A DNA stretch of 64,000 nt from an uncultured Flavobacteriales bacterium. Its GTDB lineage: Bacteria > Bacteroidota > Bacteroidia > Flavobacteriales > Crocinitomicaceae. Positions within the stretch are counted from its first letter, which is position 1, and each line of letters opens with the position of its first letter. The position numbers and the translations under genes were made by a program. Under the pieces are notes generated by a model. The model ran no database searches. It worked only from the letters and a program-made list of their open reading frames with translations, and was not told the DNA's origin. The stretch spans positions 1-64,000 of the forward strand of contig CAMLHZ010000007.1 of the NCBI GenBank assembly GCA_946480085.1. The letters run 5' to 3'. This document shows positions 16,526-26,202 of this stretch, one piece after another.

Positions 16526-16540
16526 GTGGTAAAAAGTGGG
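16526..16540 (+). promoter_or_regulatory. MraZ boxes upstream of mraZ
   Basis: GTGG at 16526-16529 and AAAGTGGG at 16533-16540 place two GTGG cores exactly 10 bp apart, the spacing known for MraZ binding sites ahead of dcw operons. They precede the near-match -7 element TAATTTTA by 10 bases. Confidence 0.7.
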
Positions 16541-16574
16541 TTATTCTCCCTAATTTTACGCATTATTAATAGCT

Positions 16575-17036
16575 ATGGCTGGACTTGTAGGAGAATTTGA
16601 GGTTAAACTGGACGGAAAAGGAAGATTCCTCTTCCCGGCTGGTTTGCGCAAGCAACTTTCTCCCGAGGCTCAGGAACAATTCATGTTGAACAAAGGTTTT
16701 GAAGACTGTTTAACTCTCTACCCGATGAACGAGTGGGATAAACTGGCGGAAAAACTCTCTAAGCTGAATTTGTTTAAACCAAAGAATCGTATGTTCTACC
16801 GTTTGTTCCATCAGGGAGCAAAACAAATTGCGCTCGACAATGCTGGTCGTGTGTTGATTCCGGTAATGCACATGGAGCGTGTTGGTTTAGATAAGGATGT
16901 GATGCTTATTGCGTACAACGATCGAATTGAAATCTGGGACAAGTCTAAGTACTTCCAACTTCTTGATGGAAACATGGCTGATTTCGCTGATTTGGCGGAT
17001 GAAGTAATGGGTGACTTAGGGAATGATGACGAATAA
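16575..17036 (+). CDS. mraZ: Division/cell wall cluster transcriptional regulator MraZ
   Basis: First gene of the dcw cluster. MraZ (153 aa here) is an AbrB-like ring-forming DNA-binding protein that represses its own operon. Two MraZ repeats are visible: GEFEVKLDGKGRFLFPAGLR (5-24), and the second around 85-110 with KQIALDNAGRVLIPV. Both DxxGR/K-type motifs are intact. The acidic C-terminus (MADFADLADEVMGDLGNDDE) is typical of Bacteroidota members. The 3' end overlaps rsmH by 14 bp. MraZ-box-like sites upstream support autoregulation. Confidence 0.95.
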   Translation: MAGLVGEFEVKLDGKGRFLFPAGLRKQLSPEAQEQFMLNKGFEDCLTLYPMNEWDKLAEKLSKLNLFKPKNRMFYRLFHQGAKQIALDNAGRVLIPVMHMERVGLDKDVMLIAYNDRIEIWDKSKYFQLLDGNMADFADLADEVMGDLGNDDE

Positions 17037-17952
17037 CGATGCTACATACCATGTTCCGGTAATGCTTAAGGAATGTCTCGACGGACTCGCGATCAAAAAA
17101 GATGGTGTTTACGTTGATGTGACATTTGGTGGTGGCGGGCATTCTCGTGAAATCTTCAAATTACTTTCTTCTGAGGGGAAATTGATCAGTTTTGATCAGG
17201 ATCCTGATGCGGCTAAAAATGCCTGGGATGCTCCTAATTTCCATTTCGTCGCTTCTAATTTTGCGTTTTTGAAAAACCATCTGAAAATGATGGGGATTTC
17301 GCATGTTGACGGAATTCTGGCTGATCTAGGTGTTTCTTCTCATCAATTTGACGATGCAAAACGTGGTTTTTCCATTCGTACAAACGAGCGATTGGATATG
17401 CGTATGAATCAAAGTGGTGATTTTGATGCTGCAAAAGTGGTTGCTACTTATGATGAAGAACAATTGGCGAAGATTTTCCGTGAATATGGAGAGTTGGCTC
17501 ATCCGTACAAAACTGCGGTTGAATTGGTGAAAGCCAGAAATAAAGCGACAATTTCTACTACTGGAGAATTGATGGAGGCTTTAGGTTCTGTTGCTCCCAA
17601 ATTTAAAGATCACAAGTTCTTTGCGCAGGTTTTTCAAGCGCTTCGCATTGAGGTGAATAAAGAAATGGATGTGCTGGAGCGTTTTCTGGAGCAAACTGCA
17701 GATGTGTTGAAGCCTGGTGGGAGATTGGTGGTGATGTCTTATCATTCATTGGAAGATCGTCCGGTTAAAAATTTGATGAAACGCGGGAATCTGGACGGTA
17801 AGATCGAGAAGGATTTCTTTGGAAAAATATTAAAGCCTTTTGAAGAGGTGAATAGAAAGCCGATTTCTCCAAGCGAGGATGAAATTCAGCGAAATACGCG
17901 TGCCAGAAGTGCAAAGTTGAGGATTGCAACACGAGTGGAAGATGGAAAATGA
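17023..17952 (+). CDS. rsmH: 16S rRNA (cytosine(1402)-N4)-methyltransferase
   Basis: SAM-dependent methyltransferase (formerly MraW), 309 aa, that modifies C1402 in the ribosomal P site. Visible blocks: HVPVMLKECLDGL, the SAM motif TFGGGGHSREI, FDQDPDA, ILADLGVSSHQFD, RLDMRMN, and the C-terminal NTRARSAKLR. It overlaps mraZ at its start and ftsL by 11 bp at its end, so it is translationally coupled to both. Confidence 0.96.
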   Translation: MMTNNDATYHVPVMLKECLDGLAIKKDGVYVDVTFGGGGHSREIFKLLSSEGKLISFDQDPDAAKNAWDAPNFHFVASNFAFLKNHLKMMGISHVDGILADLGVSSHQFDDAKRGFSIRTNERLDMRMNQSGDFDAAKVVATYDEEQLAKIFREYGELAHPYKTAVELVKARNKATISTTGELMEALGSVAPKFKDHKFFAQVFQALRIEVNKEMDVLERFLEQTADVLKPGGRLVVMSYHSLEDRPVKNLMKRGNLDGKIEKDFFGKILKPFEEVNRKPISPSEDEIQRNTRARSAKLRIATRVEDGK

Positions 17953-18388
17953 GTTGCGCGATAAAGAGGAGTTGAAGGCTTTGCAAGAAGCGGCTGCTAA
18001 AAAGGAGAAAAAGTCGAAGGCTTCTTATAGGGCTAGTGCAGATGGGAAGAAAAAACCGGAACGCGTTTCTCGACCAAACTTACTTGTTCAGGTGTTGAAT
18101 GGTGAAATTCTGACAAGGGATTTTGTGGTGAATAACCTGACGTTCATCTTCTTCATTTTGCTGTTGTTGCTTTTGATGGTTTCGAAAGGGTATTACGGAA
18201 AGCAATTGACAAAAGACATCAACGATAAGCAGGAGGAATTGGATGCTAAAACGGCTGAATATATTGAAAGCAAAGCGAAGTTGGAAGAATTGACTACGCG
18301 TTACAGATTAAAAAGAGTACTTGAGAAAAGAGGTTTGAGAGAATCTGTGAATCCTGTGAAAGTGATTCGAATCAAAAAAGAGGAATAA
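17942..18388 (+). CDS. ftsL: FtsL-like cell division protein
   Basis: A 148-aa bitopic membrane protein in the position of ftsL: a charged Lys-rich cytoplasmic tail (about 1-60), one membrane helix (NLTFIFFILLLLLLMVSKGYYG, about 65-86), and a short periplasmic coiled-coil segment (KDINDKQEELDAKTAEYIESKAKLEELTT). FtsL proteins are poorly conserved, and the call rests on topology and position between rsmH and ftsI. The frame is open from 17924, but ATG 17942, overlapping the rsmH stop, is the likely start. Confidence 0.82.
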   Translation: MENELRDKEELKALQEAAAKKEKKSKASYRASADGKKKPERVSRPNLLVQVLNGEILTRDFVVNNLTFIFFILLLLLLMVSKGYYGKQLTKDINDKQEELDAKTAEYIESKAKLEELTTRYRLKRVLEKRGLRESVNPVKVIRIKKEE

Positions 18389-18391
18389 GAA

Positions 18392-20494
18392 TTGAAAGAG
18401 AAAAAAGATATCATTTGGCGAGCATACATCGTGTACTTAGGCTTCTTTGTTGCCTTGGTTGTTGTTATCGTTAAAACTGCTCTTATCCAAACGGAGGGTA
18501 GTGTATCTGTGTTTTCTGATGCGAAGGAAAAGATCAAAACCAAAACCGAAGAAAGGTATCCGCGTCGTGGTGAGATTTTGGATCGCAATTTCACGCCTTT
18601 GTTGACTTCAGTTTCATTCTTTGATCTGCGTATGGACCCAACTGTAGTGGATGAGGAGGTTTTCAATCGTGATATCAGTGATTTGTGTATTGGACTAAAT
18701 AAATTATTTCCCGAAACATCTGCCAGAGATTTCGAATCCTTCATTCGTTCTGGAAGAGCTAGAAATAATCGCTATGTGAAAATCAAGCTTGGTGCAACCA
18801 ACGCACAGCGTAATCTTGCGAAAAAGCTTCCAATTTTCGAGCTGGGTCGTAATAAGGGTGGGCTGATTGATGATGAAGAGCGTATGAAGCGTAAACGTCC
18901 CCATGGAATGTTGCTGGAAAGAACATTAGGGTATTATAATGATGAAGATACAAGTGATATTGTTCGTGTAGGAATTGAAGGCGCTTATAATGATATTTTA
19001 TCGGGTGAACCAGGGTTGGAGATCATGCAGAATATTTCTTCCGGCTGGAAAAAGACCGGAAAATTTGTGAAAGAACCTGTTGAAGGTGCAGATTTGATCA
19101 CGTCTTTCGATCTTGATATTCAGGAGGTGGCACATTCTGAATTATTACAACAGTTGAAAACGCAGGGTGCAAAGAGCGGTTGTGCAATCGTGATGGATGT
19201 GAAAACGGGATTTGTGCGTGCAATGGTGAATCTTCAGTTGGATAAAAAAGGCAATTACTCGGAAGTTTACAATCAGGCAATTGGTTCGAAAGAGGTTCCC
19301 GGGTCTACTTTCAAGTTGGCGTCTTTAATGGCTGCGTTGGAGGATAAGAAAATTCGCTTGAGTGATATAGTTGATGCGAACGGGATTTACAATTTCGGGC
19401 CGAAACTGGAGCTTCATGATTCGAATAAATTTGGCTACGGAAAAATTACTATTCGTAAAGCCTTTGAGGTTTCTTCAAATGTGATTGCGAAGGTTATTCA
19501 AAATGCTTATAGAAACGAACCGCAAGCATTTATTGATCGTTTGCGTTCATTTGGTTTGGCGGATTCTCTTGGGGTTGAATTGTTAGGAGAGCCTAAGCCG
19601 ACGTTGTACGCTCCTGGAATGCCACAATGGTCAGGAATTTCGTTGCCGTGGATGGCGATTGGATATGAAGTGCAGCAAACGCCGCTTCAAACCCTGGCTT
19701 TCTACAATGCGGTTGCGAATGACGGAGATATGGTTCGTCCACAATTTGTCGAGCAGATTCGTCGTGGGAACGCAGTTGTGAAGAAGTTTCAACCAATCTA
19801 TTTGCGCAAAAACATTTGCTCGAAATCAACATTGACTCAGTTGCAGGAATGTTTGGAAGGTGTTGTAATACGTGGAACAGGTAGCGCATTGAAGTCTTCA
19901 CTCTTCGATATTGCTGGGAAAACCGGAACAGCAAAAATTTTGAACGATCAAAACAGTTACGGTGAAGAAGGGCAAGGTCGTTACCAGGCTTCTTTCGTGG
20001 GTTATTTTCCTGCAAAAGATCCAATCTACAGCTGTATAGTAGTTGTATCTGCTCCAACGCGTGACATCTACGGTGCAACGGTTTCAGGAACTGTATTTAC
20101 TGCAATTGCGAACAAGGTTTACTCAAACACATTGAGTTATCACCACGCGATTAACGCAAGCAAGCCAAAACGTGAAGTTCCGAAGGCTAAACCGGGAAGA
20201 AATCAGGATTTGATTCGTGTGATGAAAGATTTAAAAATGCCTTACACGGTGCCGGCTTATAGCGAATGGAGTAAGACGAAATCGGATGGTAAAAAAATGG
20301 AGATTGCTCCAATGCAGTACAGTAAAAATAACGTTCCCAATGTTCGTGGTTTATTGGCAAAGGATGCTGTTTATCTGATCGAAAAGCAAGGTATGCATGT
20401 GTTGCTTCGTGGAAAAGGACGGGTGGTTTCGCAAACAATTCCAGCTGGAACCCCTGTGTACAAAGGTGGATTAATAGAATTAGTGTTAGAATAA
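18392..20494 (+). CDS. ftsI: Peptidoglycan D,D-transpeptidase (septal penicillin-binding protein) with PASTA domain
   Basis: Class B penicillin-binding protein of 700 aa that crosslinks septal peptidoglycan with FtsW. One N-terminal membrane helix (about 8-30), a dimerisation domain starting RRGEILDRNFTPL, and the transpeptidase domain with SxxK in PGSTFKLAS (Ser305, Lys308), SSN in VSSNVIAK, and KTG in AGKTGTAK (about 510). A single PASTA repeat forms the C-terminus (VPNVRGLLAKDAVYLIEKQG...), as in the SpoVD/Bacteroidota type. It begins with TTG 18392, three bases after the ftsL stop, and its stop overlaps the murE start by one base. Confidence 0.95.
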   Translation: MKEKKDIIWRAYIVYLGFFVALVVVIVKTALIQTEGSVSVFSDAKEKIKTKTEERYPRRGEILDRNFTPLLTSVSFFDLRMDPTVVDEEVFNRDISDLCIGLNKLFPETSARDFESFIRSGRARNNRYVKIKLGATNAQRNLAKKLPIFELGRNKGGLIDDEERMKRKRPHGMLLERTLGYYNDEDTSDIVRVGIEGAYNDILSGEPGLEIMQNISSGWKKTGKFVKEPVEGADLITSFDLDIQEVAHSELLQQLKTQGAKSGCAIVMDVKTGFVRAMVNLQLDKKGNYSEVYNQAIGSKEVPGSTFKLASLMAALEDKKIRLSDIVDANGIYNFGPKLELHDSNKFGYGKITIRKAFEVSSNVIAKVIQNAYRNEPQAFIDRLRSFGLADSLGVELLGEPKPTLYAPGMPQWSGISLPWMAIGYEVQQTPLQTLAFYNAVANDGDMVRPQFVEQIRRGNAVVKKFQPIYLRKNICSKSTLTQLQECLEGVVIRGTGSALKSSLFDIAGKTGTAKILNDQNSYGEEGQGRYQASFVGYFPAKDPIYSCIVVVSAPTRDIYGATVSGTVFTAIANKVYSNTLSYHHAINASKPKREVPKAKPGRNQDLIRVMKDLKMPYTVPAYSEWSKTKSDGKKMEIAPMQYSKNNVPNVRGLLAKDAVYLIEKQGMHVLLRGKGRVVSQTIPAGTPVYKGGLIELVLE

Positions 20495-21954
20495 TGAAAA
20501 GATTAGTAGACATAACGAAAGACATCGCGGTAAAACAGTGGATAGGTTCGAAAGAGTCTTCTATTGCTAAGATCGTTATGGATTCTCGTCAGGCTGCAGC
20601 TGATTCATTGTTTGTTGCTATTCGCGGAACGAAAGTCGATGCACATGATTTCATTCCTTCTGTTTTACAACAAGGTTGTACAGCGGTTTTGGTTGATCGT
20701 GTATTGGATTTACCGGATAACGTGACTCAAATCGTTGTTGAGGAAACTTCTTTAGCATTAGGTGTTTGTGCTCACGCGTTTTACGATTATCCGTCAAGAA
20801 ATATCAAGTTGGTTGGAATTACCGGTACAAACGGAAAAACAACTACTACGACTTTATTGCACAAATTATACATGCAGTTGGGTTACAAAACGGGATTGAT
20901 CTCAACAGTTGTGAACCTGATCGGGAATGAAGAGATTCCTGCAACACATACAACTCCAAATCCAATTGAATTGAATCGATTGTTGGCGGATATGGTGAAT
21001 GAAGGTTGTTCACATTGTTTTATGGAAGTGAGTTCACATGCCGTTTCTCAACATAGAATCGCAGGATTGGAATTCACGGGAGCAGCATTTACCAACATTA
21101 CCCATGATCATTTGGATTATCACGGAACGTTCAAGGCGTATATCGAAGCGAAAAAAGGATTCTTTGATAATCTCCCGAAATCGGCATTTGCATTGGTGAA
21201 TGTGGATGATAAGAATGGAACGGTCATGGTTCAAAACACAAAAGCAGTTGTTTCTACTTACGCTTTGAAATCCCATGCCGATTTCATGGTGAAAGTATTG
21301 GAGAATAGCTTTTCTGGATTATTGCTTACCATCAACGGAATTGAATGCTGGACAAAATTGATCGGCGATTTCAATGCCTACAATGTGGCAACGGTTTATG
21401 GAATCAGTCAATTGTTGGGTAACGATTCCACGGAAGTGTTGACCATCCTGAGTAATCTGGATGCTGTTGAAGGGCGATTCCAATTTACACAAAGTGTAAG
21501 CAAGATCATGGCAATCGTGGACTATGCTCATACACCAGATGCCCTGGAAAATGTATTGAAGACCATCGAAAATATTCGTACACGAAACGAGCAAGTGATT
21601 ACGGTTGTTGGTTGCGGTGGCGACAGAGATACTACGAAACGTCCGGAAATGGCTCGAATTGCTTGCGAAATGAGTAATAAAGTGATCCTGACTTCGGATA
21701 ATCCACGAACAGAAGATCCAGCTCAGATTTTGAAAGACATGGAAGCTGGTGTAGAGGCACATCAAACGATGAAAACATTGACAATTCAGGATAGAGAACA
21801 AGCAATAAAAACGGCAGTAAGCATGGCGCAACCTGGTGATATCATTTTGATTGCCGGAAAAGGTCACGAGAAATATCAGGAAATAAATGGCGTGAAGCAT
21901 CCCTTCGATGATTTCGCCTTGGTACAGAACTACTTTGATAAACTACAGAAGTAA
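20494..21954 (+). CDS. murE: UDP-MurNAc-L-alanyl-D-glutamate--2,6-diaminopimelate ligase
   Basis: Cytoplasmic ATP-dependent ligase adding the third residue of the peptidoglycan stem peptide (486 aa). ATP site [13 protein letters not shown] near residue 110, the central domain with HTTPNP and [11 protein letters not shown], and a C-terminal domain with DNPRTEDP (DNPR at 402-405). DNPR is the motif that recognises meso-diaminopimelate, so a lysine-type wall is unlikely. It overlaps its neighbours by one base on each side (TAATG). Confidence 0.96.
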   Translation: MKRLVDITKDIAVKQWIGSKESSIAKIVMDSRQAAADSLFVAIRGTKVDAHDFIPSVLQQGCTAVLVDRVLDLPDNVTQIVVEETSLALGVCAHAFYDYPSRNIKLVGITGTNGKTTTTTLLHKLYMQLGYKTGLISTVVNLIGNEEIPATHTTPNPIELNRLLADMVNEGCSHCFMEVSSHAVSQHRIAGLEFTGAAFTNITHDHLDYHGTFKAYIEAKKGFFDNLPKSAFALVNVDDKNGTVMVQNTKAVVSTYALKSHADFMVKVLENSFSGLLLTINGIECWTKLIGDFNAYNVATVYGISQLLGNDSTEVLTILSNLDAVEGRFQFTQSVSKIMAIVDYAHTPDALENVLKTIENIRTRNEQVITVVGCGGDRDTTKRPEMARIACEMSNKVILTSDNPRTEDPAQILKDMEAGVEAHQTMKTLTIQDREQAIKTAVSMAQPGDIILIAGKGHEKYQEINGVKHPFDDFALVQNYFDKLQK

Positions 21955-23204
21955 TGTTAACATATCTCTTTAATTATTTAGAAGGATTGGACTTTCCGGG
22001 AGCTGGATTGTTCCATTACATTTCGTTTAGAGCTGCAATGGCGTTAATTACGTCGTTGATTGTTTCAGTTGTTTTTGGAAAACGATTGATTAACCTATTG
22101 CGTCGTCAGCAAATCGGTGAAACCGTTCGTGATCTTGGTTTGGCTGGACAAATTGAAAAATCAGGAACCCCAACAATGGGTGGATTGATCATTCTTGCTG
22201 CCATTTTGATTCCAACATTATTGTTTGCCAAACTGGATAATATTTATGTGATCACCATGTTGTTGGCAACTGTTTGGTTGGGGGCTATTGGCTTCATCGA
22301 CGATTACATCAAGGTCTTCAAAAAGAACAAAGAAGGTCTTTCGGGAAAGTTCAAGGTTGTGGGGCAAATCGGTGTTGGAATTATCGTAGGTTCGATCATG
22401 TACTTCCATAAAGATGTTCAGGTACACAAAAAAGTGAGTGCGAATTACGAATTGCAGGCTGGCGAAAGTCTTGTTTCACATCAGCATACAATGGATGAAG
22501 ACGATGATAAAAACGTGAAATGGATTGTAACGCGTGACATGACTACAACCATTCCTTTCATCAAAAACAACGAATTCAACTACAACTGGTTGATCGGAGA
22601 TATTGATAAGTCGTACGGTTGGTTGTTGTTCATTCCTATTGTCATTGTCATTGTAATTGCCGTTTCAAATGGTGCGAATATGACGGATGGTTTGGATGGG
22701 CTTGCCGCCGGAACTTCTGCAATTGCTGGAATAGCCCTGGCAATTTTGGCTTATGTGGCGTCGAATATTCGTTTCGCGGATTACCTCGATGTCATGTACA
22801 TCCCGTTTGCAGAGGAACTCGTAATCTTTATTTCAGCCTTTGTTGGAGCATGTATCGGATTCATGTGGTTCAACAGTTATCCGGCGCAAGTTTTTATGGG
22901 TGATACCGGAAGTTTGGCCTTGGGAGGAATCATTGCGGTTTTCGCTATCTCTATCCGTAAAGAGTTATTGATCCCGGTATTGTGTGGAATTTTCCTGGTG
23001 GAGAATTTATCAGTGATTCTGCAGGTCGGCTATTTTAAATACACCAAAAAACGCTTTGGTGAAGGGAAGAGGATTTTTCTCATGGCGCCTTTGCATCATC
23101 ACTACCAGAAAAAAGGATTACACGAAGCGAAAATTGTTTCCCGTTTCTGGATCGTAGCTGTATTGCTGGCAGTAATCACTATCGTAACGTTGAAGTTGAG
23201 ATAA
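21954..23204 (+). CDS. mraY: Phospho-N-acetylmuramoyl-pentapeptide-transferase
   Basis: Integral membrane enzyme that transfers phospho-MurNAc-pentapeptide to undecaprenyl phosphate, forming lipid I. Hallmarks: GTPTMGG near the start, GFIDDYIKV with the Mg-binding aspartates, [23 protein letters not shown], and [12 protein letters not shown]. At 416 aa it is about 50 residues longer than the E. coli enzyme because of a hydrophilic insertion (about residues 155-205, including [10 protein letters not shown]) between membrane helices; this is common in Bacteroidota. It overlaps murE and murD by one base each. Confidence 0.96.
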   Translation: MLTYLFNYLEGLDFPGAGLFHYISFRAAMALITSLIVSVVFGKRLINLLRRQQIGETVRDLGLAGQIEKSGTPTMGGLIILAAILIPTLLFAKLDNIYVITMLLATVWLGAIGFIDDYIKVFKKNKEGLSGKFKVVGQIGVGIIVGSIMYFHKDVQVHKKVSANYELQAGESLVSHQHTMDEDDDKNVKWIVTRDMTTTIPFIKNNEFNYNWLIGDIDKSYGWLLFIPIVIVIVIAVSNGANMTDGLDGLAAGTSAIAGIALAILAYVASNIRFADYLDVMYIPFAEELVIFISAFVGACIGFMWFNSYPAQVFMGDTGSLALGGIIAVFAISIRKELLIPVLCGIFLVENLSVILQVGYFKYTKKRFGEGKRIFLMAPLHHHYQKKGLHEAKIVSRFWIVAVLLAVITIVTLKLR

Positions 23205-24547
23205 TGAATATTCAGAACAAACATATTGTTGTTTTGGGTGCCGGCGAAAGCGGAGTAGGTGCTGCAATTCTTGCGAAAGTAAAGGAGGCGAATGTTTTTG
23301 TTTCAGATTTTGGAGCAATCAAAGCTGAATTTGAAGCAGAATTGAAGCAATACGAAATCGAATTTGAGCAGGGAATGCATACGATGGAGCGTGTCCTTCA
23401 GGCTGATTTGGTAATCAAGTCGCCCGGGATTCCTGAGAAAGCTCCGGTTATGAAAGCCATTCGTGAGAAAGGAATCAAGGTGGTTTCTGAAATCGAATTT
23501 GCGGCATACTTCACAACTGCGAAGAAGATAGCGATTACCGGAAGTAATGGTAAAACCACTACAACCATGCTTATGCATCACATTCTGAAAAAAGCGGGAA
23601 TGGATGCTGGATTGGCTGGAAATGTAGGTTACAGTTTCGCGAAGCAAGTGGCGTTGGAAAACAAGGACATTTTCGTTCTAGAATTGAGTTCTTTCCAGTT
23701 GGATGATATGGAGGATTTCAAAGCGGACATTGCCATTTTGACCAACATTACTCCCGATCATTTAGATCGCTACGAATACAATATGCAACTGTACGTGAAC
23801 TCGAAGTTCCGTATTCTAAATAACATGACATCGGCAGATTACTTTATCTACAACGCTGATGATCCAGTAGTAACCGCTGAAATGGAAAAAAGAACCATTG
23901 CAGCAACTTGTTTGCCTTTCTCGCTCACAAAAGAGTTCGAAAAAGGTGCTTATGTACACAACAAACAACTCTATATAAACTTTAACAATCAATTTTCTAT
24001 GTCTATTCATGAACTAGCCTTGAAGGGTAAACACAACGCCCAGAATTCATTAGCGAGTGGTCTTGCGGGACGCATACTCGAAATTCGCAAAGATGTGGTA
24101 CGAGAAAGTCTTTCCGACTTCGTAAATGTTGAACACCGTTTGGAATTTGTAGCCAAAGTTTGCGGAATTCAATTCATCAATGACTCGAAAGCAACAAACG
24201 TGAATGCCGCGTGGTTTGCTTTGGAGAGCATGGAGCAACCAACAGTTTGGATTGTTGGTGGAGTTGATAAAGGAAACGACTACACAGAACTTCTTGACCT
24301 TGTGAAGGAGAAAGTGAAAGCGATTATTTGCCTTGGAAAAGACAACGCAAAGATCATCGAAACTTTTTCTGATCATGTGGAAACTATAGTTGAAGCTGGT
24401 TCAGCTGTTGAAGCTGTGGCTTACGGTTACCGTTTGGCGAAGAAAGACGAAGTGGTATTGTTGTCGCCTGCATGTGCGAGCTTTGACCTATTCGAAAATT
24501 ACGAAGACAGAGGAAATCAGTTTAAACAAGCGGTTCGCGCATTGTAA
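23204..24547 (+). CDS. murD: UDP-N-acetylmuramoyl-L-alanine--D-glutamate ligase
   Basis: Adds D-glutamate to UDP-MurNAc-L-Ala (447 aa). N-terminal nucleotide fold VLGAGESGVGAAILA, ATP loop AITGSNGKTTTTM (about 110), ELSSFQLD, NITPDHLDRY, and the C-terminal NDSKATN followed by WIVGGVDKG. Start ATG overlaps the mraY stop by one base. It is followed after 12 bases by the unrecognised gene at 24560. Confidence 0.96.
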   Translation: MNIQNKHIVVLGAGESGVGAAILAKVKEANVFVSDFGAIKAEFEAELKQYEIEFEQGMHTMERVLQADLVIKSPGIPEKAPVMKAIREKGIKVVSEIEFAAYFTTAKKIAITGSNGKTTTTMLMHHILKKAGMDAGLAGNVGYSFAKQVALENKDIFVLELSSFQLDDMEDFKADIAILTNITPDHLDRYEYNMQLYVNSKFRILNNMTSADYFIYNADDPVVTAEMEKRTIAATCLPFSLTKEFEKGAYVHNKQLYINFNNQFSMSIHELALKGKHNAQNSLASGLAGRILEIRKDVVRESLSDFVNVEHRLEFVAKVCGIQFINDSKATNVNAAWFALESMEQPTVWIVGGVDKGNDYTELLDLVKEKVKAIICLGKDNAKIIETFSDHVETIVEAGSAVEAVAYGYRLAKKDEVVLLSPACASFDLFENYEDRGNQFKQAVRAL

Positions 24548-24559
24548 TTCAATTCCGTT

Positions 24560-25027
24560 ATGGAAAAAGGAAAAGTAATACTCAAAAATCCCTTACTCGA
24601 GGCACGTGAAGAAGCCTTGAAAAATGCCGAGGTCAGTGCAATTCGACCGTTTGGCAAGTGGAAGGGAATGGATGTTTTTACGTGGTACAAGCCATCGGTT
24701 TACGACTTCTCGGCTGTTATCGCTTCGTTTCCTTTTCCAATTTGTTGGTTAGGTACGAAAGATCTGATCGAAGAATATGCGGCTGTTGATCCAACTGGAT
24801 TCAAATCGATAAACTGGATTGGGCAGTACGATAATCCTCAAATCACAATTGCTTCAGATTTGGGTGGACCAATTCCATTGATCACAGCAACGGAAGGTTT
24901 GGAAGATACATTGTTGTTCTTGAATGAACTGTCTGTTCCAAAACGTATTCTACTCTTTACCTACCAAGGCAATGAGTGGAAGACAAACATTAACAACTTT
25001 AAAGAGTTCTTAAGCGAAACGAAATGA
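24560..25027 (+). CDS. Hypothetical protein embedded in the dcw cluster between murD and ftsW
   Basis: A 155-aa soluble protein that I do not recognise. It has no signal peptide or membrane helix. It is rich in aromatic and Pro residues (KGMDVFTWYKPSVYDFS, FPFPICWLGTKDLIEEY), then NPQITIASDLGGPIPLITATEG and a final alpha/beta-like stretch (RILLFTYQGNEWKTN). It starts 12 bases after murD and overlaps ftsW by 4 bp (ATGA), so it is certainly translated with them. In this slot other bacteria have no gene; murF, absent here, would be expected elsewhere in the cluster, but the protein has no Mur ligase motifs. A lineage-specific wall or division factor is possible from context only. Confidence 0.75.
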   Translation: MEKGKVILKNPLLEAREEALKNAEVSAIRPFGKWKGMDVFTWYKPSVYDFSAVIASFPFPICWLGTKDLIEEYAAVDPTGFKSINWIGQYDNPQITIASDLGGPIPLITATEGLEDTLLFLNELSVPKRILLFTYQGNEWKTNINNFKEFLSETK

Positions 25028-26202
25028 TAACGGTTCTAAGAAAATACTTTCATGGCGACTTGGCAATTTGGGTAATTACCATTTTGCTGCTTGGCTTTTC
25101 ACTGGTTTCGGTGTACAGTTTTGTACCGATCTTGGTGAAGATGGAAGGAGGAACTCCGTTCAAATATTTGTTTAAACACTTTGTATACATTGTTCTTGCA
25201 GTTCTGGCCATGTATTGGGTTCATAAGAAGGATTCCGCCTACTTGTCCAGGATGTCCAAGATCATTTACTACTCCGCTATTGTGCTTCTCATTTTTACGA
25301 TGTTCTTCGGAACAAAGGTGAATGAAGCCGGTCGTTGGGTGAAGATTCCTTTTGTTGGATTGACCTTTCAGTCTTCGGATTATGCGAAGCTGGCTATCCT
25401 CATTTATCTTGCTCGTTTGTTGAGTAAGAAAAGCGAGTTGCTCAACGATTGGAAGAAAGGATTTTTACCGGTTATGGTGCCGATTATTGTGATATGTACG
25501 TTGATTGTTAAGGATAATTTCTCAACGGCAGCCATACTGTTTATGATCTGTTTTACCATGTTGTTTATTGGTCGAGCCCCCTTTGGGAAAATGGCAACGC
25601 TCGTCTTCGGTGGATTGGTGCTGATGCTTTTAGCCATCGGTGCGCACAAGGCGTTTCCCGAAGCAAAGATTCTTCCACGTTATGAAACATGGGTGAATCG
25701 CTTCAATAGTAAGTTAGAAGACAACAAAGACATAGATGTTGCCGGAAACTTACAGGCAAACAACGCCAAGCAGGCCATTTCTCTTGGTGGAGTTTTTGGA
25801 CAAGGAATCGGAAAAGGAAAAGTGAAAGAATTTATTCCTGAAGCTTATGCCGATTTCTTCTATGCGAGCTTTGTAGAAGAGTTCGGACTCATTGCTGCCG
25901 TTTTTCTCGTCCTGTTCTATTTGATATTGCTCTATCGCATAATGCGTATTGCTTTAAAGGCAGAGAATCTTTTCGAAACTTATCTCTGTTTGGGAATCGG
26001 GATTTTACTCCTTTCTCAGGCAGCTGTAAATATGATGGTTTGTACGGGGATTTTCCCTGTAACCGGACAAAATATGCCTTTCCTCGCAATGGGAGGTTCG
26101 GCAATGATCATGGCTTGTGTTTCGATTGGTATTGTCCAGGGAATTGCGGCTAAACAAGAAAGTACCAAAGAATCCGTAATGGCGGAAGCAGCTATAGCAT
26201 GA
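25024..26202 (+). CDS. ftsW: Septal peptidoglycan glycosyltransferase FtsW (SEDS family)
   Basis: A 392-aa polytopic membrane protein with about ten helices, polymerising lipid II at the septum together with FtsI. SEDS-family blocks: NEAGRWVKIPFVGLTFQSSDYAKLA in the first half, the loop with GQGIGKGKVKEFIPEAYADFFYASFVEEFG containing the catalytic-region acidic residue, and VTGQNMPFLAMGGSAM near the C-terminus. The start overlaps the unknown gene by 4 bp, and the 3' end overlaps murG by 4 bp (ATGA). Confidence 0.94.
   Translation: MITVLRKYFHGDLAIWVITILLLGFSLVSVYSFVPILVKMEGGTPFKYLFKHFVYIVLAVLAMYWVHKKDSAYLSRMSKIIYYSAIVLLIFTMFFGTKVNEAGRWVKIPFVGLTFQSSDYAKLAILIYLARLLSKKSELLNDWKKGFLPVMVPIIVICTLIVKDNFSTAAILFMICFTMLFIGRAPFGKMATLVFGGLVLMLLAIGAHKAFPEAKILPRYETWVNRFNSKLEDNKDIDVAGNLQANNAKQAISLGGVFGQGIGKGKVKEFIPEAYADFFYASFVEEFGLIAAVFLVLFYLILLYRIMRIALKAENLFETYLCLGIGILLLSQAAVNMMVCTGIFPVTGQNMPFLAMGGSAMIMACVSIGIVQGIAAKQESTKESVMAEAAIA

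Noticed and set aside
18301..18744. A 147-codon minus-strand frame across the ftsL/ftsI junction
   Set aside because: Antisense to two well supported genes and low in recognisable protein features; it arises from codon bias.
24560..25027. Remnant of murF at the unknown dcw gene
   Set aside because: No ATP-binding GTNGKT loop or other Mur ligase block is present in its 155 residues.
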